Shown piece by piece: positions 23,873 to 32,350 of a DNA stretch of 48,046 nt. Position 1 is the stretch's first letter. Every line of letters starts with the position of its first letter. The DNA is from Terriglobia bacterium (GTDB taxonomy: Bacteria > Acidobacteriota > Terriglobia > Acidiferrales > UBA7541): positions 1 through 48,046 of the forward strand of contig JAIQEV010000026.1 in the NCBI GenBank assembly GCA_020073585.1, in the 5' to 3' direction. The notes beneath the pieces are model-generated. The model ran no database searches, was not told where the DNA came from, and worked only from the letters and a program-made list of their open reading frames with translations. A program made the translations under genes and the position numbers.

Positions 23873-25158
23873 AGGCGGAAATCATCGCCGTGGGTTCGGA
23901 GCTGCTCACTCCGGACCGCGTGGACACCAACTCGCTCTTCCTCACCGAGGAGTTGAACAAGCTGGGCATCGAGGTGGTGCGCAAAACGATTGTCGGCGAC
24001 GACCGCCAGCTCCTCGCCGACGCTTTCCGCGGCGCCCTGCAGCGCGTCGAGCTGGTGATCGCTTCGGGCGGCCTGGGCCCCACCGAGGACGACCTGACGC
24101 GCGAGACCCTGGCCGAGCTGCTCGGCCGCCACCTGCGCCGCGACGACGCCATCGTCCGCGCCATCGAAGCGCGCTTCCGCAGCTTCGGCCGGGAGATGCC
24201 GCGGATCAACGTGCGCCAGGCCATGGTGCCGGAGGGCGCCGAGGCCCTGGACAATCCGCGGGGCACCGCGCCGGGTCTGTGGCTCGAGGACGCCGGGCGG
24301 ATGCTCGCGCTGCTGCCCGGGCCGCCGCGCGAGTTGAAGCCCATGTTCCTGGAACAGATCGTGCCGCGGCTCATGCGGCGCGTTTCTGGCGTGCGCATGT
24401 TCCACCGCGAGCTGCGCGTGGCGGGCATGGGCGAATCGCACGTCGAGCAACTCATCGCCCCCATCTACAAGCGCTACGCGGACGTGAACACCACGGTCCT
24501 GGCCGCTCCGGGCGAAGTGCAGATCCACCTGCGGCTGTGGACCGCCGACGCCCGTCACGCCGAAAAGACGCTCGGCGAAATCACCGCAGGGCTGCAACTG
24601 GCGCTCGGCGAGCGCATCTTCACCACCCGGGGCGAATCGCTCGAGGCGGTCGTGGCGCAACTGCTCACGCTGAACAACGCCACCATCGCCGCGGCGGAAA
24701 GCTGCACCGGCGGCCTGCTGGCCCAGCGCCTCACCAGCCTCGCGGGCAGCTCGGCCTATTTTCTCGGCGGCGTGGTCTGCTACAGCAACGAGCTGAAGAC
24801 CGCCTGGGTGGACGTGCCCGCCGAAACGATCCAGGCCAAGGGCGCGGTCAGCTCCGAGGTGGCCGTCGCGCTGGCCGAGGGCATTCGCCGCAGCGCGGGC
24901 AGCACGCTCGGCCTGGGCATCACCGGCATCGCCGGGCCCGGCGGCGGCTCGGAAGAGAAGCCCGTGGGCACGGTGCACATCGGGCTGGCCGGCCCCGCCG
25001 GCGTCAAGGCGCGCGCCCTGCTCTTCCCCGGCGACCGCGAAGCCATCCGCTGGCAGGCTTCGCAGATCGCCCTGGACATGGTGCGCGTGCACTTCCTCTA
25101 CGGCGGCCCCGCGCCAGGCTCCTTGCAGGCCTCGGGCCAAGAGCCCGGGCGAGGCTGA
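23869..25158 (+). CDS. cinA: CinA: damage-inducible/NMN deamidase family protein
   Basis: 429 residues in the full two-domain form. The N-terminal MoaB/MogA-like domain starts AEIIAVGSELLTPDRVDTNS and contains SGGLGPTEDDLTRE (about 64-77), linked to ADP-ribose pyrophosphatase activity in some members. The C-terminal CinA domain (about 265-420), which deamidates nicotinamide mononucleotide, has AAAESCTGGLLAQRL, VVCYSNELK, GAVSSEVAVALAEG and GITGIAGPGGGSEEKPVG. ATG overlaps the preceding stop. Confidence 0.95.
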   Translation: MKAEIIAVGSELLTPDRVDTNSLFLTEELNKLGIEVVRKTIVGDDRQLLADAFRGALQRVELVIASGGLGPTEDDLTRETLAELLGRHLRRDDAIVRAIEARFRSFGREMPRINVRQAMVPEGAEALDNPRGTAPGLWLEDAGRMLALLPGPPRELKPMFLEQIVPRLMRRVSGVRMFHRELRVAGMGESHVEQLIAPIYKRYADVNTTVLAAPGEVQIHLRLWTADARHAEKTLGEITAGLQLALGERIFTTRGESLEAVVAQLLTLNNATIAAAESCTGGLLAQRLTSLAGSSAYFLGGVVCYSNELKTAWVDVPAETIQAKGAVSSEVAVALAEGIRRSAGSTLGLGITGIAGPGGGSEEKPVGTVHIGLAGPAGVKARALLFPGDREAIRWQASQIALDMVRVHFLYGGPAPGSLQASGQEPGRG

Positions 25159-25162
25159 CGCC

Positions 25163-25738
25163 ATGCGCCTCTTTGTTGCCCTGGAGATTCCCGTGGGAGT
25201 GCGCGAGAATCTGGCGGCGCTGATCCGCGAGCTGCGGCCGCTGGCGCCGCAGGCGCGCTGGATCCGCGCGGAGAATCTTCACGTGACCCTGAAATTCATC
25301 GGCGAAACGCCGCCGGAAAAACTGGACGCCATCCGCGCCGCGCTCTCTTCCGTCCGCGGCCCGGGCCCAGTCGCGCTGGACTTCCGCGGCCTGGGCTTTT
25401 TCCCCGACGAAAAGCGCCCGCGCATCTTCTGGGCGGACATCGCCGTGGGCCCCGAGGAGACAGCCCTGGCGCTGCTGGCGCGGGCCATCGAAGACAGCCT
25501 CGAGCCCCTGGGCATCCCGCGCGAGCAGCGCAACTTTTCCGTGCACCTCACGCTCGCCCGCTTTCCGCAGGGCCCCGGCAACATCGCAAACCTCCGCGCC
25601 GCCGCGCGCGAACGCGCCGCGCTGAGCTTCGGCCGGCACACGGCGCGCGAATTCTGCCTCTTCGAAAGCGACCTGCAGCCCGGCGCGGCGAAATACACGC
25701 GCCTGGCGGCGTATCCTCTCGGCGGAGAGGAGAGCTAG
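25163..25738 (+). CDS. thpR: RNA 2',3'-cyclic phosphodiesterase ThpR
   Basis: 2H-phosphoesterase of 191 residues (LigT/ThpR family) that opens 2',3'-cyclic phosphates at RNA ends. Both catalytic motifs are visible: His40-Val-Thr-Leu (LHVTLKFIGETP) and His128-Leu-Thr-Leu (NFSVHLTLARFP). The start ATG is 4 bp after the cinA stop. It is commonly found next to cinA, supporting one operon. Confidence 0.95.
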   Translation: MRLFVALEIPVGVRENLAALIRELRPLAPQARWIRAENLHVTLKFIGETPPEKLDAIRAALSSVRGPGPVALDFRGLGFFPDEKRPRIFWADIAVGPEETALALLARAIEDSLEPLGIPREQRNFSVHLTLARFPQGPGNIANLRAAARERAALSFGRHTAREFCLFESDLQPGAAKYTRLAAYPLGGEES

Positions 25739-25744
25739 CCGCGC

Positions 25745-26398
25745 ATGGACCGCACTTTCCTGCTGCACCTGGCCATGCCCCTCGCGGGCTACCTGCTCGG
25801 CTCCATTCCCTTCGGGCTGCTGCTGGGCAAGCTGTTCGGCGGCCGGGACGTGCGCCGCGTGGGCAGCGGCAATATCGGCGCGACCAACGTGGCCCGCGCC
25901 GCCGGCGCCGCCGCCGGCCTCCTGACCCTGCTCCTCGATACCGCCAAGGGCGCCCTGCCGGTGTGGCTGGCCGCGCGTTTTGCCGGCGAATCCGCCACCT
26001 GGATGATGATCGCCGGGCTGGCGGCGATTGCCGGGCACTGCTTCCCGGTGTGGCTGGGTTTTCGCGGCGGAAAAGGCGTGGCCACCGCCGCGGGCGTCTT
26101 CTTCGTCCTCTGCCCGCTGGCTATGAGCGCCGCGATCGCGCTGTTCATCCTCGTGGTGGGCTTCTGGGGCTACGTCTCTCTGGGCTCGATCGCGGCCGCC
26201 GCAGCCATGCCCCTGCTCGTCTATCTCTTCTGGGCGCCGCCTCACGCGCCGCCGCTCAGCGTGAGTTTCGGCACGCTGCTGGCCGGCCTGCTGATCATCT
26301 GGAAGCACGCCGGCAACATCCGCCGCCTGCTGGCGGGCGAAGAGCCGCGCTTTGCGCTGCGCCGCCGCAAGGACGGCGTGGACGACGAGGACCGTTGA
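25745..26398 (+). CDS. plsY: Glycerol-3-phosphate acyltransferase PlsY
   Basis: Membrane enzyme transferring acyl groups from acyl-phosphate to glycerol-3-phosphate, the first step of phospholipid synthesis. Motifs: GYLLGSIPFGLLLGK (18-32), GSGNIGATNVAR (about 40-51), FRGGKGVATAAGV (about 109-121). About six hydrophobic segments. Length 217 is near normal. Its stop TGA is part of a palindrome (26396-26412), and gpsA follows 22 bp later; pairing with gpsA, which makes its substrate, is typical. Confidence 0.96.
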   Translation: MDRTFLLHLAMPLAGYLLGSIPFGLLLGKLFGGRDVRRVGSGNIGATNVARAAGAAAGLLTLLLDTAKGALPVWLAARFAGESATWMMIAGLAAIAGHCFPVWLGFRGGKGVATAAGVFFVLCPLAMSAAIALFILVVGFWGYVSLGSIAAAAAMPLLVYLFWAPPHAPPLSVSFGTLLAGLLIIWKHAGNIRRLLAGEEPRFALRRRKDGVDDEDR

Positions 26399-26425
26399 CC
26401 GCTTCGCGGTCACGCTTGAAATGAC
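26396..26425. repeat. REP-like palindrome spanning the plsY stop and gpsA start
   Basis: Perfect inverted repeat TGACCGC-TTC-GCGGTCA (26396-26412) followed by CGCTTGAAATGAC. It supplies both the plsY stop codon and, in its 3' flank, the gpsA ATG. The hairpin plus ACGCTTGAAA tail recurs on the minus strand at 217-243. Confidence 0.55.
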
Positions 26426-27425
26426 GCAGATCGCCATTCTCGGAGGCGGAAGCTGGGGCACGGCGCTGGCCATCCTGCTGGCGCAGAACCCCAAGGGCCA
26501 CGGCGTTTCGCTGTGGGTGCACGACCCGGCGCTGGCCGAAGCCCTGCGCCGCGATCGCGTCAACGCCGTCTATCTGCCGGGCTGGGCGATTCCGCCCGGC
26601 GTGCGCGTCACCCCGGACACCGGCGAAGCGCTGGCCGGCGCGCGCATCGTGCTCGGGGTGATGCCCTCGGCGCACGCCCGCGGCGTTTATACGCAGGCGC
26701 TGCCGCATCTCACGCCGGAAATGGTCTTCGTCAGCGCCACCAAGGGCCTCGAACCGCACACCCACGCGCGCATGAGCGAACTCCTCGCGCAAGTCGTTTC
26801 CCCGAAGTTCGCTCCGCGCATCGCGGTGCTCTCCGGGCCGTCGTTTGCCGCCGAGGCGGTGCGCGGCGACCCCACCGCCGTGGTCCTGGCCTCGCGTGAC
26901 GCCAAGCTGGCCGCCACCCTGCAGGAGGAGCTCTCCGGCCCGGCCTTCCGGCTCTACACCAACGACGACGTTCGCGGCGTCGAATACGCCGGGGCCATGA
27001 AGAACGTCATCGCCATCGCCGCCGGAGCCTGCCAGGGCCTGGGGCTGGGCTCCAACTCCCTCGCCGCGCTCATCACCCGCGGCCTCGCGGAGATGACCCG
27101 CCTGGCCGTGGCCCTGGGCGCGCTCCCGGAAACCCTGAGCGGCCTCGCCGGGCTGGGCGATCTGGTGCTCACCTGCACGGGAGCGCTCAGCCGCAACCGC
27201 CGCGTCGGGGTCGAGCTGGGCCAGGGCCGCGCGCTGGGCGAAATCCTGGCCGGAATGCGCATGGTGGCCGAAGGCGTGCACACCACCGATGCCCTGCGGG
27301 AACTGGCGCGCGCCCCGGGCGTCGAGCTGCCCATCACCGAGCAGGTTTACGCCATCCTGCACGGGCAGCGTTCGCCGCGCGAGGCCATCCGCGCGATCAT
27401 GGAGCGCCCCCTCAAACGCGAATAA
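26421..27425 (+). CDS. gpsA: NAD(P)-dependent glycerol-3-phosphate dehydrogenase
   Basis: Reduces dihydroxyacetone phosphate to sn-glycerol-3-phosphate; 334 residues. The Rossmann motif AILGGGSWGTALAILLA opens the protein, followed by FVSATKGLEPHT, LSGPSFAAEAVRGDPTAVV, GVEYAGAMKNVIAIAAG (catalytic lysine in AMKN) and GLAGLGDLVLTCTGALSRNR. ATG 26421 gives the normal N-terminus; no good ribosome-binding site is present because the start lies in a REP-like element. Product feeds PlsY, encoded just upstream. Confidence 0.96.
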   Translation: MTQIAILGGGSWGTALAILLAQNPKGHGVSLWVHDPALAEALRRDRVNAVYLPGWAIPPGVRVTPDTGEALAGARIVLGVMPSAHARGVYTQALPHLTPEMVFVSATKGLEPHTHARMSELLAQVVSPKFAPRIAVLSGPSFAAEAVRGDPTAVVLASRDAKLAATLQEELSGPAFRLYTNDDVRGVEYAGAMKNVIAIAAGACQGLGLGSNSLAALITRGLAEMTRLAVALGALPETLSGLAGLGDLVLTCTGALSRNRRVGVELGQGRALGEILAGMRMVAEGVHTTDALRELARAPGVELPITEQVYAILHGQRSPREAIRAIMERPLKRE

Positions 27426-27539
27426 AGCGCGCGGCGGGGAGCCCGCCGGGATGGTACCAAAGTGCTAGTTGGAAAACGGTGACACGCTCTGGAACTGCCG
27501 CCCCGCCTTCTCCCCGGGTTGCGTAGAATAACAGGTGGT

Positions 27540-29321
27540 ATGGCCGAGATCCTCGCCAGCAGTTGGAAGAAATTGCGCTCGGGACGCGTGCGCATTCTGT
27601 GGCTCGTGCTGGGCGCGATGCTGCTGGTCAGCGCCCTGCCCCTGGGCCTCTATCACCGCCAGGTGCTGCAGCTCAGCGAGAGCAAGCTGGTGGACACCGA
27701 GCGTGTCCAGCAGAGCGAGTTGACGCGCTCGCTCGCCGACGAGATCAATCTCTTCGATTCCAACCTGACCCAGCAGTTGATCAGCCAGCGCCAGATCCTC
27801 ATGCTGACCGGGCTGATCCAGAACGTGGAAGACCCCGAAGCGCAGCCCAAAGTCACCCGCCTGCTCGAGAATTTCGTCGCCAGCAGTCCGGGCACCTTCA
27901 TCTACCTGACCGCCGTGGGCCGCACGGGAAAAGGCACGGGCGCGTCGCCCGGCAATTTCCGCCCGGACCAGGATCCTTTCGTGACCAAGGCCCTGCAGCG
28001 GGCCTTCGAAACCTGCGTGCAGTCCCTGAAGTTCCGCAGCGACCCCCTGGCCCTCGGCCAGGATAACCGCCCGGCCTTCGTCGTCGCCGTGCCGCTGAAG
28101 GTGGGCGATGAATTCACGGGCATGCTGGCCGCCGTGGTTTCCCTGGACCCCCTGCTGCGCCGACTGAAGGAAACCAGCGTGCGCGGCCGCGTCGTCTTTG
28201 TCGTGGACCACTACGGCCACGTTGTCGCCCACCCCAGTCAGGGCGATTTCGTGCCGGGCACCGATCTCAGCGCCACCTCCGCGATCGCCGACCAGGTGCG
28301 CTCGCTGCCCCAGGAGCTGCGCGCCACGGAAACCGTGCGCTTCTCCGAGAAGGGCAAGAACCACTCCGTCGAGATGATCGGCACCTACAGCACGCTGCCG
28401 GAAGTGGACTGGGCGGTGATCGCCCAGCGCAGCCTGGCCCAGGCCCGGGAAGACGCCGGGGTCAAGGAGCTGAACCGTCAGGCCCTCATCTTCGTGCTCA
28501 TCGTCACCCTGGCGGCCATCCTCGTCGGATACTTTTTCGCCGTGGGCATCAGCCAGCCCATCCGCGGACTCGCCGAATCCACCCGCGCCATCAGCCGCGG
28601 TGAATTCCACCAGCGCACCCCGGTGCGCGGCGCCGAGGAAATCAGCGAGCTCGCCGAGACCTTCAACAAGATGGCCGGCGACATCGAGGAGTACATCGAG
28701 CGCCTGAAAGAGGCCGCCGAGGAGAACCGCGAACTCTTCCTGGGCTCCATCCGCATGCTCGCCGCGGCCATCGACGAAAAGGATCCCTACACCCGCGGCC
28801 ATTCCGGCCGCGTGGCCAAATATTCCATGCTCATCGCCCAGGAGCTGGGCTTGAACGCCTCCGACCTCGACCGTCTGAGCATCTCCGCATTGCTCCACGA
28901 CGTGGGTAAGATCGGCGTGGACGACCGCGTGCTCAAAAAGCCCGGCGCCCTGACCTCCGAAGAATTCGACCTGATGAAGCAGCACACCGTCAAGGGCGCC
29001 AACATCATGCGCCCCGTCTCCCAGCTCAAGGAGATGCTCCCGGGCATCGAGCTGCACCACGAGCACATGGACGGCCGCGGCTATCCTTACGGCCTGCAGG
29101 GGCCGCAGATCCCCCTGATGGCCCGCATCATCGCCGTGGCCGACACCTTCGACGCCATGACCACCAACCGCCCCTACCAGTCGGCCATGGACACCGAGTT
29201 CGCCCTGGGCAAGATCAAGGCCCTGGCGGGCACCAAGTTCGACGGCTCCATCGTCAACGCCCTGGAAAACACCATCCACAAGGGCAAGCTGAAACTCACC
29301 GCCGTCGAAGTCCAGGTGTAG
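27540..29321 (+). CDS. Membrane receptor with dCache-like sensor, HAMP and HD-GYP domains
   Basis: 593 residues. A first membrane span (about 18-40) and a second (about 320-342) enclose a 280-residue periplasmic region resembling a double-Cache sensor. A HAMP domain follows (ISQPIRGLAESTRAISRGEF) with a coiled coil. The C-terminal HD-GYP domain has HD in ALLHDVGKIGVDD and the full HHEHMDGRGYPYGL motif, as in active c-di-GMP phosphodiesterases. The ligand is unknown. A TAGAAT 10 bp upstream suggests a very short leader; AGGTGG overlaps the same spot. An upstream in-frame TTG (27519) is an alternative start. Confidence 0.92.
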   Translation: MAEILASSWKKLRSGRVRILWLVLGAMLLVSALPLGLYHRQVLQLSESKLVDTERVQQSELTRSLADEINLFDSNLTQQLISQRQILMLTGLIQNVEDPEAQPKVTRLLENFVASSPGTFIYLTAVGRTGKGTGASPGNFRPDQDPFVTKALQRAFETCVQSLKFRSDPLALGQDNRPAFVVAVPLKVGDEFTGMLAAVVSLDPLLRRLKETSVRGRVVFVVDHYGHVVAHPSQGDFVPGTDLSATSAIADQVRSLPQELRATETVRFSEKGKNHSVEMIGTYSTLPEVDWAVIAQRSLAQAREDAGVKELNRQALIFVLIVTLAAILVGYFFAVGISQPIRGLAESTRAISRGEFHQRTPVRGAEEISELAETFNKMAGDIEEYIERLKEAAEENRELFLGSIRMLAAAIDEKDPYTRGHSGRVAKYSMLIAQELGLNASDLDRLSISALLHDVGKIGVDDRVLKKPGALTSEEFDLMKQHTVKGANIMRPVSQLKEMLPGIELHHEHMDGRGYPYGLQGPQIPLMARIIAVADTFDAMTTNRPYQSAMDTEFALGKIKALAGTKFDGSIVNALENTIHKGKLKLTAVEVQV

Positions 29322-29383
29322 CGCCGGCGTCCTGCCCGCGCTGCCGGCTTCGCCCCGCTTCCCCGCCCTCGTTGCCGCTCTTC

Positions 29384-29392
29384 TGCTACAAT
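29384..29392 (+). promoter_or_regulatory. Possible extended -10 promoter of ftsY
   Basis: TGCTACAAT 34 nt upstream of the ftsY ATG, a good extended -10 word, with no clear -35. Confidence 0.35.
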
Positions 29393-29426
29393 TTTGGTTT
29401 ATCCCTGTAGGCGCAGAGACCACCCT

Positions 29427-30377
29427 ATGTTTTCGCTCTTCGGAAAAAAGGACCGGCAGGAAGCCTCGCTGCTCGACCGCCTCAAGCAGTCGGTGAGCAA
29501 GACCCGCGCCGCGCTGTCCACCAAAGTCGAGGAGATCTTCCGCGGCGAGCGGCAGATCAGCCCCGCGCTGCTCCAGGAGCTGGAGACGGCGCTGCTGGCC
29601 GCGGACCTCGGCGTGAGCACCACCCGCGAGATCCTGGAAGCCGTGCGCGAAAAAATGGACCGCGCCGCGCTGGCCGACGCCGCGCAGGTCAAGCGCGAGA
29701 TCAAGGCCCAGATCCTGCGCATTCTGACTCCGGCCGCGGGCGCCGCGAATGGCGGCCCGGCGGAAGGGCCGCGCGTGCTCTTCATCGTCGGCGTCAACGG
29801 CGCGGGCAAGACCACCAGCATCGGCAAGCTCGCCAACCGCCTGCGCCAGGAGGGCCGCAGCGTGCTCCTCTGCGCCGCGGACACCTTCCGCGCCGCGGCC
29901 ATCGAGCAACTCGAAATCTGGGCCCAGCGCAACGCCGTGGAAATGATCCGCCAGAAGCCCGGCGCGGACCCCGCCGCCGTCGTCTACGACGCCATGGCCG
30001 CCGCGAAATCGCGCGCCACCGATGTCGTCATCGTGGACACCGCCGGACGCCTGCACACCAAATCGAACCTGATGGCCGAGCTCGAAAAGATGAAGCGCAC
30101 CGCCGCGAAAGTCATCCCCGGCGCACCGCACGACGTCTTGCTCGTCCTCGACGCCACCACCGGGCAGAACGGCCTGGCGCAAGCCCGCCAGTTCACCTCC
30201 GCCGTGGGCGTCACCGGCATCATCCTGACCAAGCTCGACGGCACGGCCAAGGGCGGCATCGTCGTGGCCATCGCCCGCGACCTCGGCCTGCCCATCCGCT
30301 TTGTCGGTACCGGCGAGCAGATCGGCGACCTCGTGCCCTTTGACGCCCCGATCTACGTCGATTCCCTTTTCGACTAG
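29427..30377 (+). CDS. ftsY: Signal recognition particle receptor FtsY
   Basis: SRP GTPase that receives ribosome-nascent chain complexes at the membrane; 316 residues with a short N-terminus and no long acidic A domain. The NG domain has Walker A GVNGAGKTTSIGKLA (about 122-136), DTFRAAAIEQLEIW, DTAGRLHTKSNLM, LDATTGQNGLAQA, and TKLDGTAKGG, then GTGEQIGDLVPFD, which distinguishes FtsY from Ffh. Start at ATG 29427 (MFSLFGKK). A 178-bp gap containing a large inverted repeat follows. Confidence 0.97.
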   Translation: MFSLFGKKDRQEASLLDRLKQSVSKTRAALSTKVEEIFRGERQISPALLQELETALLAADLGVSTTREILEAVREKMDRAALADAAQVKREIKAQILRILTPAAGAANGGPAEGPRVLFIVGVNGAGKTTSIGKLANRLRQEGRSVLLCAADTFRAAAIEQLEIWAQRNAVEMIRQKPGADPAAVVYDAMAAAKSRATDVVIVDTAGRLHTKSNLMAELEKMKRTAAKVIPGAPHDVLLVLDATTGQNGLAQARQFTSAVGVTGIILTKLDGTAKGGIVVAIARDLGLPIRFVGTGEQIGDLVPFDAPIYVDSLFD

Positions 30378-30408
30378 CGGTAGGCCGTCGGGCAAGATTT
30401 TTTGCGAG

Positions 30409-30511
30409 TGTCATCCTGAGGACCCGATGCTTTGTATCGGGGCCGAAGGATCTCAGCGTCAAGCGTTGCCGGCACGTACAGTTGAGATCCTTCGCTTCGC
30501 TCAGGATGACA
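30409..30511. repeat. Large imperfect inverted repeat of the CATCCTGAG family
   Basis: Left arm TGTCATCCTGAG...GAAGGATCTCA (30409-30455), right arm the complement TGAGATCCTTC...CTCAGGATGACA (30483-30511). The right arm has CGAAGC between its halves; the left arm instead has a 24-bp insert that itself folds as CCCGAT-GCTTTGT-ATCGGG. It fills most of the 179 bp between ftsY and ribD, where no riboswitch is seen. Possible transcription barrier or REP-type element. Confidence 0.8.
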
Positions 30512-30556
30512 GACGTGGTTTTTTAGGCGGGCTGAGGCAGACGGACAACACAAACC

Positions 30557-31681
30557 ATGGACCGCTACGACATCCCCTTCATGGAACGCGCGCTGGCCCT
30601 GGCGCGCAAGGGCGCCGGCCTCGCCAGCCCCAACCCCATGGTCGGCGCGGTGATCGTGCGCGACGGCGAGCTCGTCGGCGAAGGTTTCCATCAGTATCAG
30701 GGGCGCGACCACGCCGAAATCGTCGCCCTGAAAGCGGCCGGCGAGAAGGCCCGCGGCGCCACTCTTTACGTCACCCTCGAGCCCTGCTGCCACACCGGAC
30801 GCACCGGACCCTGCACCGGCGCCATCCTCGCCGCGGGCATCCGCCGCGTCGTCGCCGCCATGCAGGACCCCAACCCCGCCGTGGCCGGCCAGGGCTTCGA
30901 GCAGCTGCGCGCCGCGGGCGTGGAAGCCGATTGCGGCGTGCTGGAAGAAGAAGCCCGCCGGCTGAACGAGCCCTTCGCCTGTTGGATCCGCACCCGGCAG
31001 CCCCTGGTCACGCTGAAATCGGCGCTCACCCTGGACGGCCAGTTGGCTTTGCCGCAGGCCAGGAAGAAGCAGAAAAGCTCCACCTGGATCACCAGCGAGG
31101 AGTCCCGCGCCGAAGTCCATCGCCTGCGCCACGCGAGCGACGCTCTGCTCACCGGCATCGGCACGATCCTCGCCGACGATCCGCTGCTCACCGACCGCAG
31201 CGGCCTGTCACGCCGCCGGCGCCTGCTGCGCGTCGTCCTCGATTCCCGGCTGCGCCTGCCGCCCGCCTCGCGCATCGTGGAAACCGCCGACAACGACCTG
31301 CTGGTCTTCACCCTCGCCCCGCGCCGCTCGGCCCGCGTGAAGCGCCTCGAGCGCGCCGGCGTCGAAATAATCTCCCTGCGCGCCCCCGCCAAATCGCCCC
31401 GGCGCATCCCCTTGCGGAATGTGCTGCAGGAGCTGGGCCGCCGCGATATCCTGAGCGTGCTGCTGGAAGCGGGCAGCGAGCTGAACGGCGCGGCCCTGGC
31501 CGCCGGCATCGTGCACAAGCTGGTGCTCTTTTACGCGCCGAAGCTCGCCGGGGAAACCGGCGTGCCCTTCGCCCGCGTGAAAAACCTGGCGCTTCCGCCG
31601 CTCGAAAAAGTTTGCCTGCGGCGCTTCGGCCCGGACTTTGCCATCGAGGGATACCTGCGCGATGTTTACGGGAATCATTGA
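30557..31681 (+). CDS. ribD: Bifunctional riboflavin deaminase/reductase RibD
   Basis: Second and third steps of riboflavin synthesis: deamination of the diaminopyrimidine and reduction of its ribosyl chain. The 374-residue protein has an N-terminal deaminase with zinc ligands His52 (HAE), Cys77 and Cys86 (LEPCCHTGRTGPC) and substrate loop SPNPMVGAVIV, and a C-terminal reductase (about 150-370) with KSALTLDGQLAL and VLLEAGSELNGAAL. Asn/Ser motif WITSEESRAEVHRLRH is present. It overlaps ribE by 20 bp. No FMN riboswitch was found upstream. Confidence 0.96.
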   Translation: MDRYDIPFMERALALARKGAGLASPNPMVGAVIVRDGELVGEGFHQYQGRDHAEIVALKAAGEKARGATLYVTLEPCCHTGRTGPCTGAILAAGIRRVVAAMQDPNPAVAGQGFEQLRAAGVEADCGVLEEEARRLNEPFACWIRTRQPLVTLKSALTLDGQLALPQARKKQKSSTWITSEESRAEVHRLRHASDALLTGIGTILADDPLLTDRSGLSRRRRLLRVVLDSRLRLPPASRIVETADNDLLVFTLAPRRSARVKRLERAGVEIISLRAPAKSPRRIPLRNVLQELGRRDILSVLLEAGSELNGAALAAGIVHKLVLFYAPKLAGETGVPFARVKNLALPPLEKVCLRRFGPDFAIEGYLRDVYGNH

Positions 31682-32306
31682 GCACACCGGCACGATCGCA
31701 ACGCTGAAGCTCTCCGGCGAAGGCGGGCGGGTGACGATTCACGCCCCGGACGTGGCCCCGCGCCTGGCCATCGCCAACTCCATCGCCGTCAACGGCTGCT
31801 GCCTCACCGTCATCGCCTGCGACCCGCATCACTTTTCCGCGGACCTCTCCGGCGAAACCCTCCGCAAAACATCCTTCGGCGAGCTGCACCCCGGCGCGCG
31901 CGTCAATCTCGAGCAGCCGCTCACCGCCGGCAAGGAGTTCGGCGGACATTTCGTCCTCGGCCACGTGGACGGCGTCGGCCGCGTCACGCACCTCACGCCC
32001 GAAGGCGAAAACTTCTGGTGGGGCGTCGAAGTCCCGGAAGAGTTCGCGCGCTACATCGTGCCCAAGGGCTCCATCGCCATCGACGGCATCAGCCTCACCG
32101 TCGCCCGCTGCCACGCCCGCGTCGCCGAGATCGCCGTCATCCCCTACACCCACGCGCACACCAACATCCGCGACCGCCACCCCGGCGATCCCGTCAACCT
32201 CGAAGGCGATGTCCTGGGAAAATACGTCGAGCGCTACCTGCAAGCCCACAACGCCGCTCCCGAATCCAAGCTCACGATTGCGAACTTAGTCGATCAAGGC
32301 TTCTAA
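31662..32306 (+). CDS. ribE: Riboflavin synthase alpha subunit
   Basis: Final dismutation of two lumazines to riboflavin; 214 residues made of two similar lumazine-binding barrels. The N-terminal MFTGIIEHTGTI is diagnostic; VNGCCLTV (first barrel) and IDGISLTV (second barrel) are the paired signatures, with FVLGHVDGVGRV between them. The start lies inside ribD (20-bp overlap), so the two are coupled. Named ribE here; some species call it ribC. Confidence 0.95.
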   Translation: MFTGIIEHTGTIATLKLSGEGGRVTIHAPDVAPRLAIANSIAVNGCCLTVIACDPHHFSADLSGETLRKTSFGELHPGARVNLEQPLTAGKEFGGHFVLGHVDGVGRVTHLTPEGENFWWGVEVPEEFARYIVPKGSIAIDGISLTVARCHARVAEIAVIPYTHAHTNIRDRHPGDPVNLEGDVLGKYVERYLQAHNAAPESKLTIANLVDQGF

Positions 32307-32321
32307 AGATTCAACCGGCTC

Positions 32322-32350
32322 TCTTCACGAGTCACTAGTCACCAGTCACC
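32322..32350. repeat. GAGTCAC-type short repeat at the ribE/permease junction
   Basis: TCTTCACGAGTCACTAGTCACCAGTCACC lies in the convergent junction and overlaps the last codons of the permease. The first 14 bases are identical to 21949-21962. The TCAC unit is iterated three times at 7-8 nt intervals. Confidence 0.45.

Noticed and set aside
30378-30556. FMN riboswitch before ribD
   Set aside because: No RFN-type conserved blocks are present; the gap is explained by an inverted repeat.
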